From Chaetorhynchus papuensis (lineage: Eukaryota > Chordata > Aves > Passeriformes > Rhipiduridae): a DNA stretch of 64,000 bases. Positions 50,060-61,802 of the stretch are shown here, piece by piece. The notes under the pieces were generated by a model. It was not told the origin of the DNA. It saw only the letters and a program-made list of their open reading frames with translations, and ran no database searches. Made by a program: the position numbers and the translations under genes. Each line of letters begins with the position of its first letter. The stretch's first letter is position 1. The stretch is from NCBI GenBank assembly GCA_013396525.1, contig VWYX01000913.1, positions 140,760 to 204,759 of the forward strand. The letters run 5' to 3'.

Positions 50060-50940
50060 TCAGGTGGATGTCTGTGAAGGGGGTGGGTGGACGATGGTCA
50101 GGTTACCTGCAGCTCCTGGAAATCGCTGTCATGAGAGCAGGGGCTTTACAACTTTGTCAGTTTTTTGGTTCTTCACAAGTACAGTTAAGGCTCCAAAAGG
50201 CACCCGCAGCCTCTGGACAAAGGTGGGAATGAAATCCCAGTGAGCACAGCTCACACAGGGATGTGGTGTTCAGCAGAAGGGCTGGGGCTTGGCTGTGCTG
50301 CAGCCTGTGCTGTGACATCTCTGGTTACAGCAGCAGCAGTGCAACTCCACAGCACCTGTGCGGGGGCAGCAGTGGCACAGCAGGGTCAGGGGCTTTTCAC
50401 AGTGGGGGAAAAGGCTGCAATGCTCAGGTTGTGAAAGGGGTAGAATGTATTTACCTTTCCAGACTTGTAAAGTCTGAAAACTGGTTTGAAGGGTGGGTGT
50501 GGGAGGTGATGTAACATTGAACTGGAAAGGAGCTACTTAATAAAATGTATTCCATAACTAACTTTTGAACAGGACTTTTCCAGAGCCGTTGACAAGGTAA
50601 GCAGGGGCTGCGTTCCAAATGCGTAATGCCTCAAAGCATTACAAAATTCCAGGTGTCTTAAGAGGGGCCTCAAAGTTGTGGAGGAGGGTTGTTCCACATC
50701 CAGAGCAAACACTGATGCAGTCTGCACTGTCCCATCTTTACATTTATATAACAACTATGATATGATGGTAGGCATTCGTATTGTCAACTCATATCTAAAG
50801 AGATACAGGTACCCAGGGAAGAATTCTGCAGCGCACGCACACGGAATAATAAGAGTCAGAATTTCACTGGTAACACCTTTTTAATAGGTCAAAGTAACTG
50901 TACAGTTCATTATATTCTTCCTGAGAATAATTTATATCCC
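50060..50940. other. RPLP1-PTK2 convergent intergenic spacer
   Basis: Under 0.9 kb separates the RPLP1 3' end from the likely distal PTK2 3' end. No repeat or gene is recognised; short frames are chance. Confidence 0.65.
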
Positions 50941-50944
50941 TCAA

Positions 50945-51917
50945 CAGCAAAAAGGGAGTGTGGTTTTTATTTTAACAGAACAGATGGCATAACTGGAAAA
51001 CCAAGGAAAATCTAATTACACTGCTCTACTGTAACTCCTCCCAGGCAAGATAGACAAAAGGATGGGTTAGTTAACTACAGTGGGTTTAAAATAGTCATCA
51101 TGGCTTTAATCTGTCTTTATAAATTATATAAAAATGGGGGACATGAATGGTTACAGATCTCTAAATGCAGCTCTGAATTGCTCTGGTACAAAGCAGCATT
51201 TTCACTTCCAAGGAAAACAACATTGCTACAAAAGAACTGGCACGTTATCCTGGTGAAAAAGACGAGTGTTCAGTTGTGTCCTACAGCTAGTTCCAAACAA
51301 ATGCTTCACACAGTCACATAAAAGTAAAAGGCAGGAAAATGAAGAGGGCTTTAGTTTGTCTTGAAATGACTGAAGTCTTGAAAATATAGCTTTTTATTCT
51401 TTCTCTGTAAATCGTGATTAGCATATTGCGACATAAGTGTTCTAATAAAAAAATTCCAGTCTGGATAGTTCATATACTGTGGGCAAGAATTCTCAGCCCT
51501 GAGGTTTCCCCGAATTCTTCACTTCACAATATCTTTCTCCCATCTGCTGCTCCAACAGTTTTGGCTCCGAGAGCGGGACCCGGTGGCGGCTCAATGGTGG
51601 CAGCTCAGTGCGAAGCGTGTCCCGTGCGATGGTGTGAAGTGCCCTGTGCCCCCGGCTCTGAGTGCCCGAGGGCTGCTGTACAAACCTCACATCTGCTGAT
51701 AATGCCACGTTCTGAATCCCAGCCCAGCTCGGCTCTAGAGAAAGACTTGGTTAAACTGTTGCAATGAGAGAACCAGCGGCCGTCGGTCAGGTCTGCTGAA
51801 GCGAGAGGCGCTGGAAGGCCAGGACTGCACTGGGTTCATCCTCACTGCTGGTGGAAGGTGAAGGAACATCCTGTCGCAAGCAGAATTCCGAGGCTGATGA
51901 CGCTCTTCCCTCAGTGC
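50945..51917 (-). other. PTK2: PTK2 3'UTR with candidate polyadenylation signals
   Basis: Downstream of the PTK2 stop, AATAAA occurs on the minus strand at 51398-51393 and again at 50971-50966. Use of the second would give a 3'UTR near 0.95 kb, the first about 0.53 kb. The choice cannot be made from sequence alone. Confidence 0.55.
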
Positions 51918-52127
51918 TTAGTGTGGTCTGGACTGGCTGATTTTCAGTCTGGCTTGATCAATAACATCCAGCAGGTTTTTGGCATCCACAGCCAGGGCGT
52001 GAGCGGCCGTCAGCATTTGCTTCTTGTACTCCTGCTGCAGGCTGGTCATGACGTACTGCTGGGCCAGCTTCATCTTGTTGATGAGCTCGGCCAGGTCCGA
52101 GTTCAGCAGCTTCTGTGCCATCTCGAT
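51918..52127 (-). CDS. PTK2: PTK2 last coding exon: FAT helices 3-4 and stop
   Basis: The exon has 69 codons plus TAA, IEMAQKLLNSDLAELINKMK through ARLKISQSRPH. It forms half of the paxillin-binding four-helix bundle. The end is one residue shorter than in mammals (KISQ versus KMLGQ). Acceptor GTTGCAG. Confidence 0.97.
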   Translation of the reverse strand: MEMAQKLLNSDLAELINKMKLAQQYVMTSLQQEYKKQMLTAAHALAVDAKNLLDVIDQARLKISQSRPH

Positions 52128-55100
52128 CTGCAACGAGACAACCCCGTCAGCCCTGGGGGGGTTTGAAGCACCGCACTCACAGCGATGCCAGAGCCACAGC
52201 CCCTGCTTGGGATTCCTGACTGAAGCTGGGCTGTTTCTGTGGGCACCACGTGGAGCAGCAGATGGAATCTGGCATCTGCCAGATCAGGAGCAGCCCTGCC
52301 AGCTGCTGAGCCACCCACTGTTAAACAGCACCAAGACCCAAGTAGTGGATTTCAAGCCACAATTTGGCATTAAGAGCTTGTTAGGGGTTTTCAGGTCCCT
52401 ATTAGCATCTCTCTTTATTACTGAAGCAGCTCTAAAGCATAGAAGTAGCTCTAAAAAATGAAACAGGTCAAGAAGGCAGAAACAGGTTGCTTAAGCACAT
52501 GGCTAAGTCAGGATGAACCTCTGAGATGGCACTTCCAGAACCATTCTCTGGCTTTCTCAGTACCACACTCGTTCATGGTGTTGGAGGAAAACTGTTTTAC
52601 TCCTGAACTTCATTGAAAGCTCTCAGTGACTCCTCATCCAGAGCTACAGGCCACCTTCCAGCTGCACCAAGCTCTGCTCAATTACCTGCTCCATGGCATG
52701 GTGTGCAAGCAGATGACACCTGTGCTAAGAATTAACCCCCAGATGGTCTCCCTGCCTTGGAATATTGGGGTTTATGTCACCTTCCTATGGTGACACCTCT
52801 ATCCAAGTTTGAAAATCCTCACTAATACCGAGCCTAAGTCCATGCAGCAATTTTAATAAAATTCATTTAATGAAGAATTATAACCCAAGAGTGCAGACTG
52901 CTCAGGGAGCCAAAAGGTGTGTCTGTGCCAAGAAGGGAGCACCAAAACCTGTCCCAGCTGGCTGAGGCTGACTGGGAAGGCAATGGCTGAGCATCAGGTA
53001 AGCAGAGCTCCACGTACCTCTCTGTGGGTGCTTGCAGGGAGCACTGGGAGGGTCTCATCTACTGTTGCCAGTAAAGTTCTTAGTGCCAAACCAACCTCCT
53101 AAGAAAAAAAGATTAAAGAAATAAACTTGGAAGAAATGGATGAGAGAATTTTAAGAGTGCAAGAGGCAGTGGATACATTTAATTCCTCATCTGGATAAGG
53201 AGTGAGTTGGAACATGCCTGAGGCACTTCAAAATCCCACCTGCAATTTTGTCTATCACCATCAAAACAAGTTGCCAAAGGGTTAATAACAAGTTTTTCTC
53301 AAAAAAAGTAGAGGTGGAGAAGACAGCACACCAACTCAGCACCCTGGATAAGCCCAGGCCAGCTGGGAATGAAGCACTGTTGTCCACAATATTTGGAACA
53401 GGATCCAAAGCTCCAACCTCTGACCACAAGTCACCCACCCCATGAACACAGAAAGCTTTTCTACTTCCAGCTTTCCAGACAGTTTCTCCTACACCACTTG
53501 AAGACCTCATTCAGGGAAGAAATAAACCCCGGCTTTAGGCATTGGCCCGTACCTTCACCATGGGCACGTACTCCTCGGGCGGAGCCGGCTGTATTTTACT
53601 GGACATTTCTATCACCGCCTTCACCAGCCCGGTCACGTTCTCGTAGACTTTGTCATTGGAGCGGTCCAGGTTGGCCGTGGGAGGAGGGCTGATCTCCTGC
53701 GGCTGAATCTGCAAGCAGAGAGGGGCTGCTGAGCCTCCCTTGGCCGGCAGATGGGGCTCAGCCACTTCCCGACCTGCCGGGAGGGGCTCCGGTTCCCCGC
53801 GCTCCCCGCAGCCCCGCCCGGCCCCGCTGCTGCCCTGAGCCGGCCGAGCACCACGGCTCCGGGGGCTGAAGGAAGATTCTTATGGTTCTTCTGACTGAAC
53901 CTGGGAAATGACACTGGGCAACTTCTACCAGGGTTTCCCTGAAGAGCTTCCAGTAGAACTCCTTCAACAGAGAAGGGAGTAATTTGAGGAATGAGAGTAG
54001 TGAGTACTTCACAGGTCTCAGTGGTTCAAGTTCCACTGTGAGGGCAACAGGTATCAGGTCCCTCATTCCAGAAGGGATTTTTGTGCTCCAAAATAACGTC
54101 AGAGCACGCAGTAATGTACTGATATGTTAAAGAGAAAACTGGAACAAGATCACCTTTGAGGGTCCCTTCCAAACCAAACTATTCCATGATTCTATGATAT
54201 TATTGTGAGTGAAAATCTACAGCAGGTTAACACAAATGGTGTCACCAGTACAGGTGGGAAACAAGGAATGCTTTTAGACAGTTGATTTCCAAGAGATCAG
54301 AAAAAAACTAGTAAGCTAAAAATCCTGTGGTCCTTACTCAAGCAAAACTTCCAACAAAGTCGGATATGTCTGGAGTTAAATCCAAGACAGACTGAAATAA
54401 TACCAGGTCTGAAATGAAAGAAACTTTGCAAACTTCCTTTGTAAGGTCTTCAGTATCTCTGAACTGTACAACTATAACCATCCCGTTTTACTGCAGCTAC
54501 TCCTTTCTACAGGATGTCTAAACCACTCTGTGTGAGTGGTTCTACAGAAAGTAGAAGGTTAAAGAATTCCTGATTTTCTCCTGGATCTGAGACGGTTGGT
54601 GGTGGTTCAGCTCCCTACACTGGGCTACTGCTGCTCTCAGGACTGCTCCCAGCTCCAGAATGATTCACTGCAAGCACCTGATACCCTGTCCTGAGGAAAC
54701 TGTGAAATAGCTGGATGAGACTTTCTGTAAGGAGTGCAGGATTCAGCACATGGTGATTCCATTTTGTAGCATTTCATTAAGTGGGTACTGACAGCTATTA
54801 CAGAGATTCAATCTAGTGCATTGATCAGAAAATACATTAGGAAAAAGAACACTGTAATCGCCTCAATCAGCTGGGAAAGGCTGTGATTCGAATCAGTTTC
54901 AGCAATCAAGAAGTTAAAACAGTCATTTGGCAAAGTCACATGCAAAGACATTTTGGAATAGGGCACATACACACACGCTCACGCACTGCTTACCCTCCAT
55001 GGCTATGGTTGAGCAGAATGTGGGGGGAGGTTAAAGAAATTTACCAAAAGAAGGGAAAAAAAGAAAAACAGTATTAATAAAACTCAGCAGGAAAAAACAG

Positions 55101-58100
55101 AAAAAAAAAAACCAAACCAAACCCAAAACATGTGTAGCAATAAGAGACCAGGTAAAAAGCCTGCAACGAAAACTCATCCTCACCAGAACCGGCAGCGTCT
55201 CGGGTTAGCTCTGGGTCCTGTGTGACAGAGCGGCTGCTGTGCACCCGGGTGGGCAGTGGAAGGGTTTGCCATGCACCCCATGCTTCCTCCTGACTCAACA
55301 CACGGGCAGGAGATCATGCAAAGCTGGACAGGAGCAAGCCAGTCTGGCGAGCAGCAGAGTGGTGAGTGGAGCAGAGGGCCTGGGAAGCCACCTGTCCTGG
55401 GAGCACTGCTGCTCCCTCTACACAAACAGCCCAGGACTCGATGCATTTAAGAAAATGTTGTATTCATCTTTATGAAACTTCTTGTTTAGGTAAGTTATGA
55501 TGGGAAATACATGGTCATTTAACTGTGCAGGGCTTGTTCACAACAACTCATCACAACCTTGGTTAAGAACTACCAAGAACCCATTCTAGATGATACTCAA
55601 CCCTTGGAATTCCAGGCCTAACCTTTCAAGACTATGGACAGTGTGTTTCTTTGCACTTGGTTTCTCTTTGTTTATCCCCAAAACCAACACCACTGCTCTG
55701 CAGAAGCCCTGAGTTTCCTCATGGAGCTGACTCTGCCTCACCAGGAGCTCCCTGGAGCCTCCCCTGAAGGCTCCCGAGCGCAGGCAGTTCCAATCCCCTT
55801 CAGTGGTGTTCTCCCTGAAGAGGGGCTCTAAACTGGGTGTACACAAAAGGGAGTCTGAAATGAACCCTAAAAGCATCTTCAGTTTAAGGACTGTAGCCAT
55901 TAACAAAGCTATGCCAAAAAGTAATGGGCTGTTTTCTTCAAGGGCCATAAAACAATCCAATTTCAAGAAAATTTTGACAGAAAAAAACCAAAATCAGCCG
56001 TTCTTTCCTACTCAAAGAACTATTTAGTACACAAATCCTGTTCACTTGTCATTACTGATGTCTCTGGCTGCTCAGGTTTGTTTGTTGTCAAAAGGACGTA
56101 TTTCAAAAAACATTTTTTATGTTCCAGTATCAGCATTTAGAAAGGAAATGTTAGAGAAGCCAAGTTTAGTAACACATCTGTTACTGCTTTTTGATGTTTT
56201 CTGAGGCTTGGCAGCTCGTAAAGCGCTGGCATCAGTTTATAATAAATAATCCTGCTCAAATTCACCACTGCTGGATATTTACACTGATTCTTAAACATTC
56301 CAATAATCCCAGAACAAGAGCAGGAGTGAGACAGGCTGGCAGTGGCTGGGACCAAGTTGTGCTGAACACACTACTCTGATGGCAGGTTTTGAATTTCATG
56401 TTCAGATGAACTGGGCTTTTTCTATATTTTCTTAAAGCACCTAAAATATGGGTCACTTATCCCAGCTGCTGTGGCCACCACACCATGGATTCCTGCTCTT
56501 TACTACAGGCTTGACAGGGCTGTTTCCTGGAGATTAGAAAGGTGGCAGAGTCCCACAGGCAGGGAACAGCAAACAAAGGGATGATTTTGGGAGTGCCTGA
56601 CATTTGGGGGTGTTCCTCAGGAGCAGTTCTGTGGCCACCAACTGCAGCAGGGGCAGGACACAGCACCCTGCAGCACCTCTGCTACAAAACTGCTGTCAAG
56701 TTTCAGTTTTGGCTTTACTGCTATTTATGGGAGATGAAACAAGACATCAGGAAGTATCTCACTCTCAGGTCAGACAGCCCATTTCCCCTCTTCCCCTGTT
56801 TCCCAGAGCTGGTAGGGTTTGAGGAGCCCTGGTGCTGCAGCAAGAGCTTTTTGAGCACCACAGTTTGGACAGGTCTCATCTCCCTGTGACCGAGGACAGG
56901 AGATTTTGGTACCACACCCTGGGATCCCTGGGCATGCTCCTTCCTGCTGAGCAGGGAGCTGAGTCCATTTGGGACACTTCATACACTCTTCAAACTATAA
57001 ATAAGCTCACCTGGGCAGGTTCTAGGTGAGGAACACATTGAACCACAGCCAGGGAGAACCTGAGCTCCCTCCCCACTCCCCTGGAGAGCTGCCAGGACAC
57101 ATTTGCCCCACGACAACATTAACTTGTGAAGTTTGGCTGCCTTGTGCTTTCCACAATCTCTCCTTCAGGAACACCAAAACTACCTCAGAGCAGTCATGTT
57201 TGATTTGCTGGGGGTGTTTCACGTGGCCCTGGTAATGTTCCATTTGCTGGGGGTGTTTTACCTACCTTCACTCCCTCGTTGTAGCTGTCCATGGGGCTGT
57301 TGAGGCTGGCCAGGCTGCCCAGGTGCCCGGGGGCTCCGGGGCGCGGAGGCTTCTTTGGCGGAGCTGCGTGATCTGCTCGACAAAGAATTTGTGTTTTTAG
57401 AGCACCAAAGTGTCAGATGTACCTGCACCCTCTGGTCTGCCAGCACTGCACAGGCTGCACGTGCCCTTCTCTGCCAGAGATGGACGTCTTTAGGTGTCCT
57501 GCAGTAAACCCACTGTTTGTGGGAGCTGCACTTCATGAGAACAGAACTTTTTTTTTAGTGAAATACTCTGAAACTCTTCTTGTGGGGCAACTGCTACTGC
57601 TCTGGGCACACCTACCCCAGCCCTTAGAGGGTGTCACCCCTGGTACCAGCTGAGTGCGGTGTGTCCCCGGGGAAACTGGACTTCTTCCCAGCAGCAACCC
57701 TGGGTGTGGTTCACTTTTGAGACCGAGAAAACCAACTTTAGGTGTCTTACTGCTGTTTTACATGTCTGAACTCCACACTGGGTGAATTCCCACACTGACT
57801 CAGCTTGCTCTAGACATTTCCTGCCTTGTTGATCTAAACACTTCCTTGGCTTTGCTGACTGTGTGTCTGGGGCTGTATGGGGAACCTGAACACACAGCAC
57901 ACAAACATCGACGTGTAGTACCTGGAACTGAATCCACCCTGTATGGAAATATTGCCATGAACTTTTGTTCACTACTGCTGCAGCAACACTTGTAATCAAG
58001 GATTCAAAATGACAGTATCTGCATTTACTGCTTACCTGGTTTTCCCACAGGCTGATATATGTGCTGGTTACCAGCCTATAAAATAAAATAAACATATAAA

Positions 58101-61064
58101 GTAGTTACTGCAGTGCTCACAGCTTTCATAAGCACTATCTCAATCTCAAACACTGAGAACAGCCAGTTCTCAGCACATTTTCCACCAGTTAAAAACATAT
58201 CCTGATACACCATCACCAGTCCCTCACTACAGGTCTATTACTTAGAGAGTAAGAAAAGAATCTGCATGGATTTTGTACTGCTCACAACAGCCCTGGCCTC
58301 TACATTACAGTTCACCCTTCCTTACTACTCAAAGGTGGTGGAAAGGTCACAGGTATTTTTAGTTTGTGTCCACAGACCCAAATGGAGAGAGGTAGTGGTG
58401 GTGAAGGAGAAATGGCAACCCAACAATGAGAGACTCCAGAACTTCCTGTTGAACGGTTCCGTGATGGGAACACATTTCTAAGCTGGTTTGCTTTTTGGTT
58501 TTGTTGCAAAGCTCTTAGTCAAGGTCCATTTGCTTATTCATTTGGAAGAATTTAGTAACAGACTGAAGTGACTTTCCCTGGTAACTGCATTCACATATCC
58601 TTCATGCCAACCTCAGTCACCAGGGTGAGCAGTTCCCCAGTGTCAGCACGATATTAAGAAATATTTCTGCATCAACTGCCCTTGCACTTGGGGGTGATTT
58701 CAACTTGCCAAAATTCAACTGGGAATATCATACAGTGAACACAAAGAGGTCCAGGAAATTTCTGTCAAGGTAACTTCTTGGTGCAGGTATTCAGGAAGCT
58801 GACTAGAAAAGGTGATTCCTGAAATTCTTGTTTGTAAACAGAGAGGGACTTGGGCCAAGTGGTGAGCAGTGGCTGCCTTGGTCATGGTGACCACAAAGGA
58901 GTTGAGTTTCAAATTGTTGGAGGTAGGAGAAAAAAATCCAGCAAAACTTTTGCTATGTAGAGAGTGGACTTTGGGTTCTTTCCAGGAAATAGTGAGGTCC
59001 CTTGGGAATCTGCTTTTGAAGGAACTGGAGTCCATGGATGTCAGGTGCTTCTAAGAGCCATCTTTTAAGAGCACAGAGTGGGAAATTCCAGAGTGCTGGA
59101 AGTCAAGCAAGCAGGACAGAACAGGGCCTGGCAGAGATGGGATCTTCTAGAACTTAGGTGGACAGAGGAAGTGTACAGACTTTGGAAACAGGGACAGGGG
59201 ACATCCCTACAGAGATGCTGTTCACCACCGCAGGGAGAGAATTTATGCTGACAAAGCTTGACCACAGTTTCAGCTGGAGAACACCACAAAAAGGGCTTTT
59301 TAAAAATGTCAACAACAACAGGAGAACCAGAAATTACACTGGTCTGTTGCTCAGTGAGGCTGGTCACCTCACAAAGAGGGACACAAAGTGGAGACATTCA
59401 GTCATGTCATTAATTTTGATTTGTGCTGTTAACCTAACTATTTCAAATCTGATAACCCCAGAGAAAAAGAAAGGAAGCAAGAGAGGGTGGACAAGAAAAT
59501 CCCACTAAAACAATTCTTGTGTTTTTACTTCCACAAAATTGCGTATTGAAAGTAGAAGTCAAAAGAATGTGATCAGTCAGGAACTACCAAAATGTGAGTG
59601 GTAACTTCTCATTTGTATCACTGCCCAATTTCTCATCCTCTCAGTCAGAAACTCAAATTGACTCACAGCAGCATTAGGCATTTCCCACTGCAAATGAAGC
59701 CAGAGTTATGTTCTGAATCTACTGAGGACTATGAGATCAAATTCTGACTAGAAACGTAGTTAACATGAATTAGAGTCTCTTTTAAAACTCATTTTGTCCA
59801 AGACCATGAAGTGTTTTCTTCACACTCTTTCAAATGGGGTGTTACTTTGTACTACCTTGCCTGGGCAGACAGGACTTCCCTAGAAACAGTTTGGAATATG
59901 GGGGCTGTAACCTGTGGCATGACCTCAAAATCTCCTGGGCACCTCAAAGCATCTTCACAAGCAGCACAAAATGCAGCAACACTTTTCTTGCTCTTATATA
60001 AAGATGCAACAACAGCCAAGGCCTAACAGTAACTAACAGTCTTCTCAAATTTCATGGAAAAAATCTTCGGAGCTTCCAGACATGAATGTCTCCAGAGACT
60101 ATGCTGCAGTGTGTCATTAATACACTCATTCATGACTGTGTCTTGGCAGCAAATGCAGGAAGAATCTCTAAATTTTTAAGTAGTGAAGAAATGCTGAAGC
60201 CAAAGTAGGAGTTTACAGTCGCATCCCAAATGAAACAGGAAGGTGAATTTAAAATATCCCCTACTTTACAGGTGACCCCTGGGGAGAAACAGTGGATGAA
60301 GCACCAGGTTTGTGTCATTAACAGTCCCTAGCCCAATCCCCCTTTTCCATCAGTATGATCCAGAGATTCCAATGGCAATTAAACAATTGAAGTGATGGTT
60401 TTAGTCAAACAGACAGGAGTTAAGCCACTAAGAAAGAACACCCGAGCTGCAGCTGCTGTCTGGGAACAAAGGAATGGCTGTGGGGTTTATTCCAACTGTT
60501 TCATAGCGGATCATTTACCCCAAACAGATTTCTGGGTAATACAACAGCAACATTTACATTCCTTGTGAGAAAACCCTTCAGATATTTAAACAACTGCAAA
60601 ACTTACTTTAATCTTGCTTCCTGTTGACAGAACTTGAAGAAAACAATCCACATTTTAAAATAAAAGGCCCAATTCTATGGCACATGAGCACTTATTATTG
60701 CAACATATTTGTGGAAACATTTTAATATTTGTTTCAAGAACAGTTTCAGGGGGGAAAAAACCACCCAACCAACAAACCCCAAATCCCCCAAACTGATGAA
60801 CTGTGCTGCATGAACCACTTTGCTGTGGCTGCTCTTCCCACAGAAGCCGAGTCTCTCGGTAAGCTGTACAACCATGTAGTAACAGTGGAAACGTTTAGCA
60901 AAACCTTTAAATCATCTCCCACACCCGAGACAGTGTCCAGCACGTTCTACCAGGAAACTGGGGAAAGAGCTGGGAGAGGAAAAGATCCCCCCCACACTTA
61001 CTGGGCCCTGGAGACCTCCGTCCTCCCGGTCGATGCTGCCTCTGGAGAGCCGCACGTCAGGTTT
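51918..61064 (-). CDS. PTK2: PTK2, focal adhesion kinase C-terminal part (6 exons, continues past right edge)
   Basis: Focal adhesion kinase is a cytoplasmic tyrosine kinase that relays integrin signals. The window holds about the last 218 residues; FERM and kinase domains lie upstream (right), outside it. In order: linker (KPDVRLSRGSIDRED), the SH3-binding proline-rich motif APPKKPPRPGAPG that binds p130Cas and GRAF, an SP site and DSYNEG, then the Tyr in DKVYENV (mammalian Y925, Grb2 SH2 site), and the whole focal-adhesion-targeting four-helix bundle to SQSRPH. Exon lengths 63, 40, 107, 156, 81 and 210 nt keep phase throughout. Bird-type residues (PDHAAPP, DLAELI, SQSRPH end) distinguish it from mammals. 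All introns are GT-AG. FRNK, the kinase-free product, would also use all these exons, but its promoter is upstream of the window. Confidence 0.96.
52128..53017 (-). other. PTK2: PTK2 last intron
   Basis: This is 0.9 kb with nothing recognised. Confidence 0.85.
53018..53098 (-). CDS. PTK2: PTK2 exon: FAT helix 2
   Basis: The exon is 81 nt, 27 codons, EVGLALRTLLATVDETLPVL and PASTHRE. It has acceptor TTCTTAG and donor GTACGT. Confidence 0.95.
53553..53708 (-). CDS. PTK2: PTK2 exon: Grb2-site tyrosine, FAT helix 1
   Basis: The exon is 156 nt, 52 codons, IQPQEISPPPTANLDRSNDK then VYENV and the first FAT helix, ending EEYVPMVK. It has acceptor TTGCAG and donor GTACGG. Confidence 0.96.
53709..57265 (-). 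other. PTK2: PTK2 intron (3.6 kb)
   Basis: The intron contains a short CR1 3' end (54147-54203), a GC-rich patch just upstream of the exon (53,740-53,860) and an A-rich patch (about 55,060-55,130). No further exon is recognised. Confidence 0.85.
54147..54203 (+). mobile_element. CR1 LINE extreme 3' end
   Basis: The sequence has GAGGGTCCCTTCCAAACCAA and CCATGATTCTATGAT, the last bases of CR1 including its terminal repeat, in plus orientation. Confidence 0.75.
57266..57372 (-). CDS. PTK2: PTK2 exon: SH3-binding proline-rich motif
   Basis: The exon is 107 nt, HAAPPKKPPRPGAPGHLGSL through DSYNEGVK. It contains PPKKPPRP, the second FAK proline-rich ligand, and an SP site equivalent to mammalian Ser910. 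It has acceptor GAGCAG and donor GTAGGT. Confidence 0.95.
58036..58075 (-). CDS. PTK2: PTK2 40-nt exon
   Basis: The exon is 40 nt, AGNQHIYQPVGKP plus one base. It has acceptor TTTTATAG and donor GTAAGC. Ala stands where human has Ile. Confidence 0.92.
58076..61001 (-). other. PTK2: PTK2 intron (2.9 kb)
   Basis: This is dominated by a CR1 internal fragment (about 58,685-59,400). The remainder is unremarkable. Confidence 0.85.
58685..59400 (+). mobile_element. CR1 LINE internal (ORF2) fragment
   Basis: The sequence matches the CR1 ORF2 region at the end of the endonuclease domain: GGGGGTGATTTCAACTTGCC, then GTCATGGTGACCACAAAGGA with the GDHD-like motif, and GAGGCTGGTCACCTCACAAA at the right end. 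It is broken by stops and indels, so it is inactive. It is in plus orientation, antisense to PTK2, and unlike the other copies it is not a 3' end. Confidence 0.78.
61002..61064 (-). CDS. PTK2: PTK2 exon: linker KPDVRL...LQGP
   Basis: The exon has 21 codons, KPDVRLSRGSIDREDGGLQG plus Pro. It has acceptor TTTCAG and donor GTAAGT. The next upstream exon (expected to end EKEERFL) was not found up to 64,000. Confidence 0.93.
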
Positions 61065-61714
61065 CTGAAACAAAAATCAAACGTTTCACTCTGTGCTCTG
61101 CTTCCCCAGAGTTGTGCCCTCAGCTTGGAGGCAGTGTAAAGATAGGAAATCCCGTTAAAAATGCACACTGACAAATCCAGATGTCATTTCGCTCCAGTCC
61201 CTGCGCCCCCGCTGCCGCCACCGGAGCCCCGGCTGCTCCTCCAGCCCCCGCCCTCAGCACAGGAGTAAAAATGCTCTACTAAATATCCACAGTACCACTG
61301 CCCTAACACTGCACTGGAAAACCTGCATTTTAGTTTTCTCAAAGGCAGCAAAAGTTGGGTTTTTTCTAAATAAAAGCTTGCTTCCCAACAGCAAAATTCC
61401 AACCACAGGATGAGAAACGCTGCGCATTAATTCCCACTTCCTGCCCCAGGATGGCTTATATGTACTTGGCTCCCTCTCCAAGCAAATGGGGCCAATTACT
61501 GGAGCTCTCTAAACACTCCATTTGGATATAGCCAGCCAGCAAAGCCATCCAGATGCCCTTTTCTCCCCACACAAGCAACAAACAAATTTCTATTTTATGT
61601 GTTTTAAGCACAATACAGGAACCTGGGGCTTGGTTGTTTTTAAAAGGAAAAATAAAACCACATCAATTTTGATTTTTTTTCCCACACAGAAACCAGTAAT
61701 TTTTTCCACAGAAA

Positions 61715-61802
61715 ATCTTTAGTTGGAAGGGACCCACAAGAACCACTAAGTCCAGCTCCTGGGCCGGCACAGGAAAACCCCACTCATCTCCCCAACAAAT
61801 CC
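61715..61802 (-). mobile_element. Degenerate CR1 LINE 3' fragment
   Basis: Reverse-complemented CR1: GTTGGAAGGGACCCACAAGA and CCACTAAGTCCAGCTCCTGG. It is diverged and short. Confidence 0.7.
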
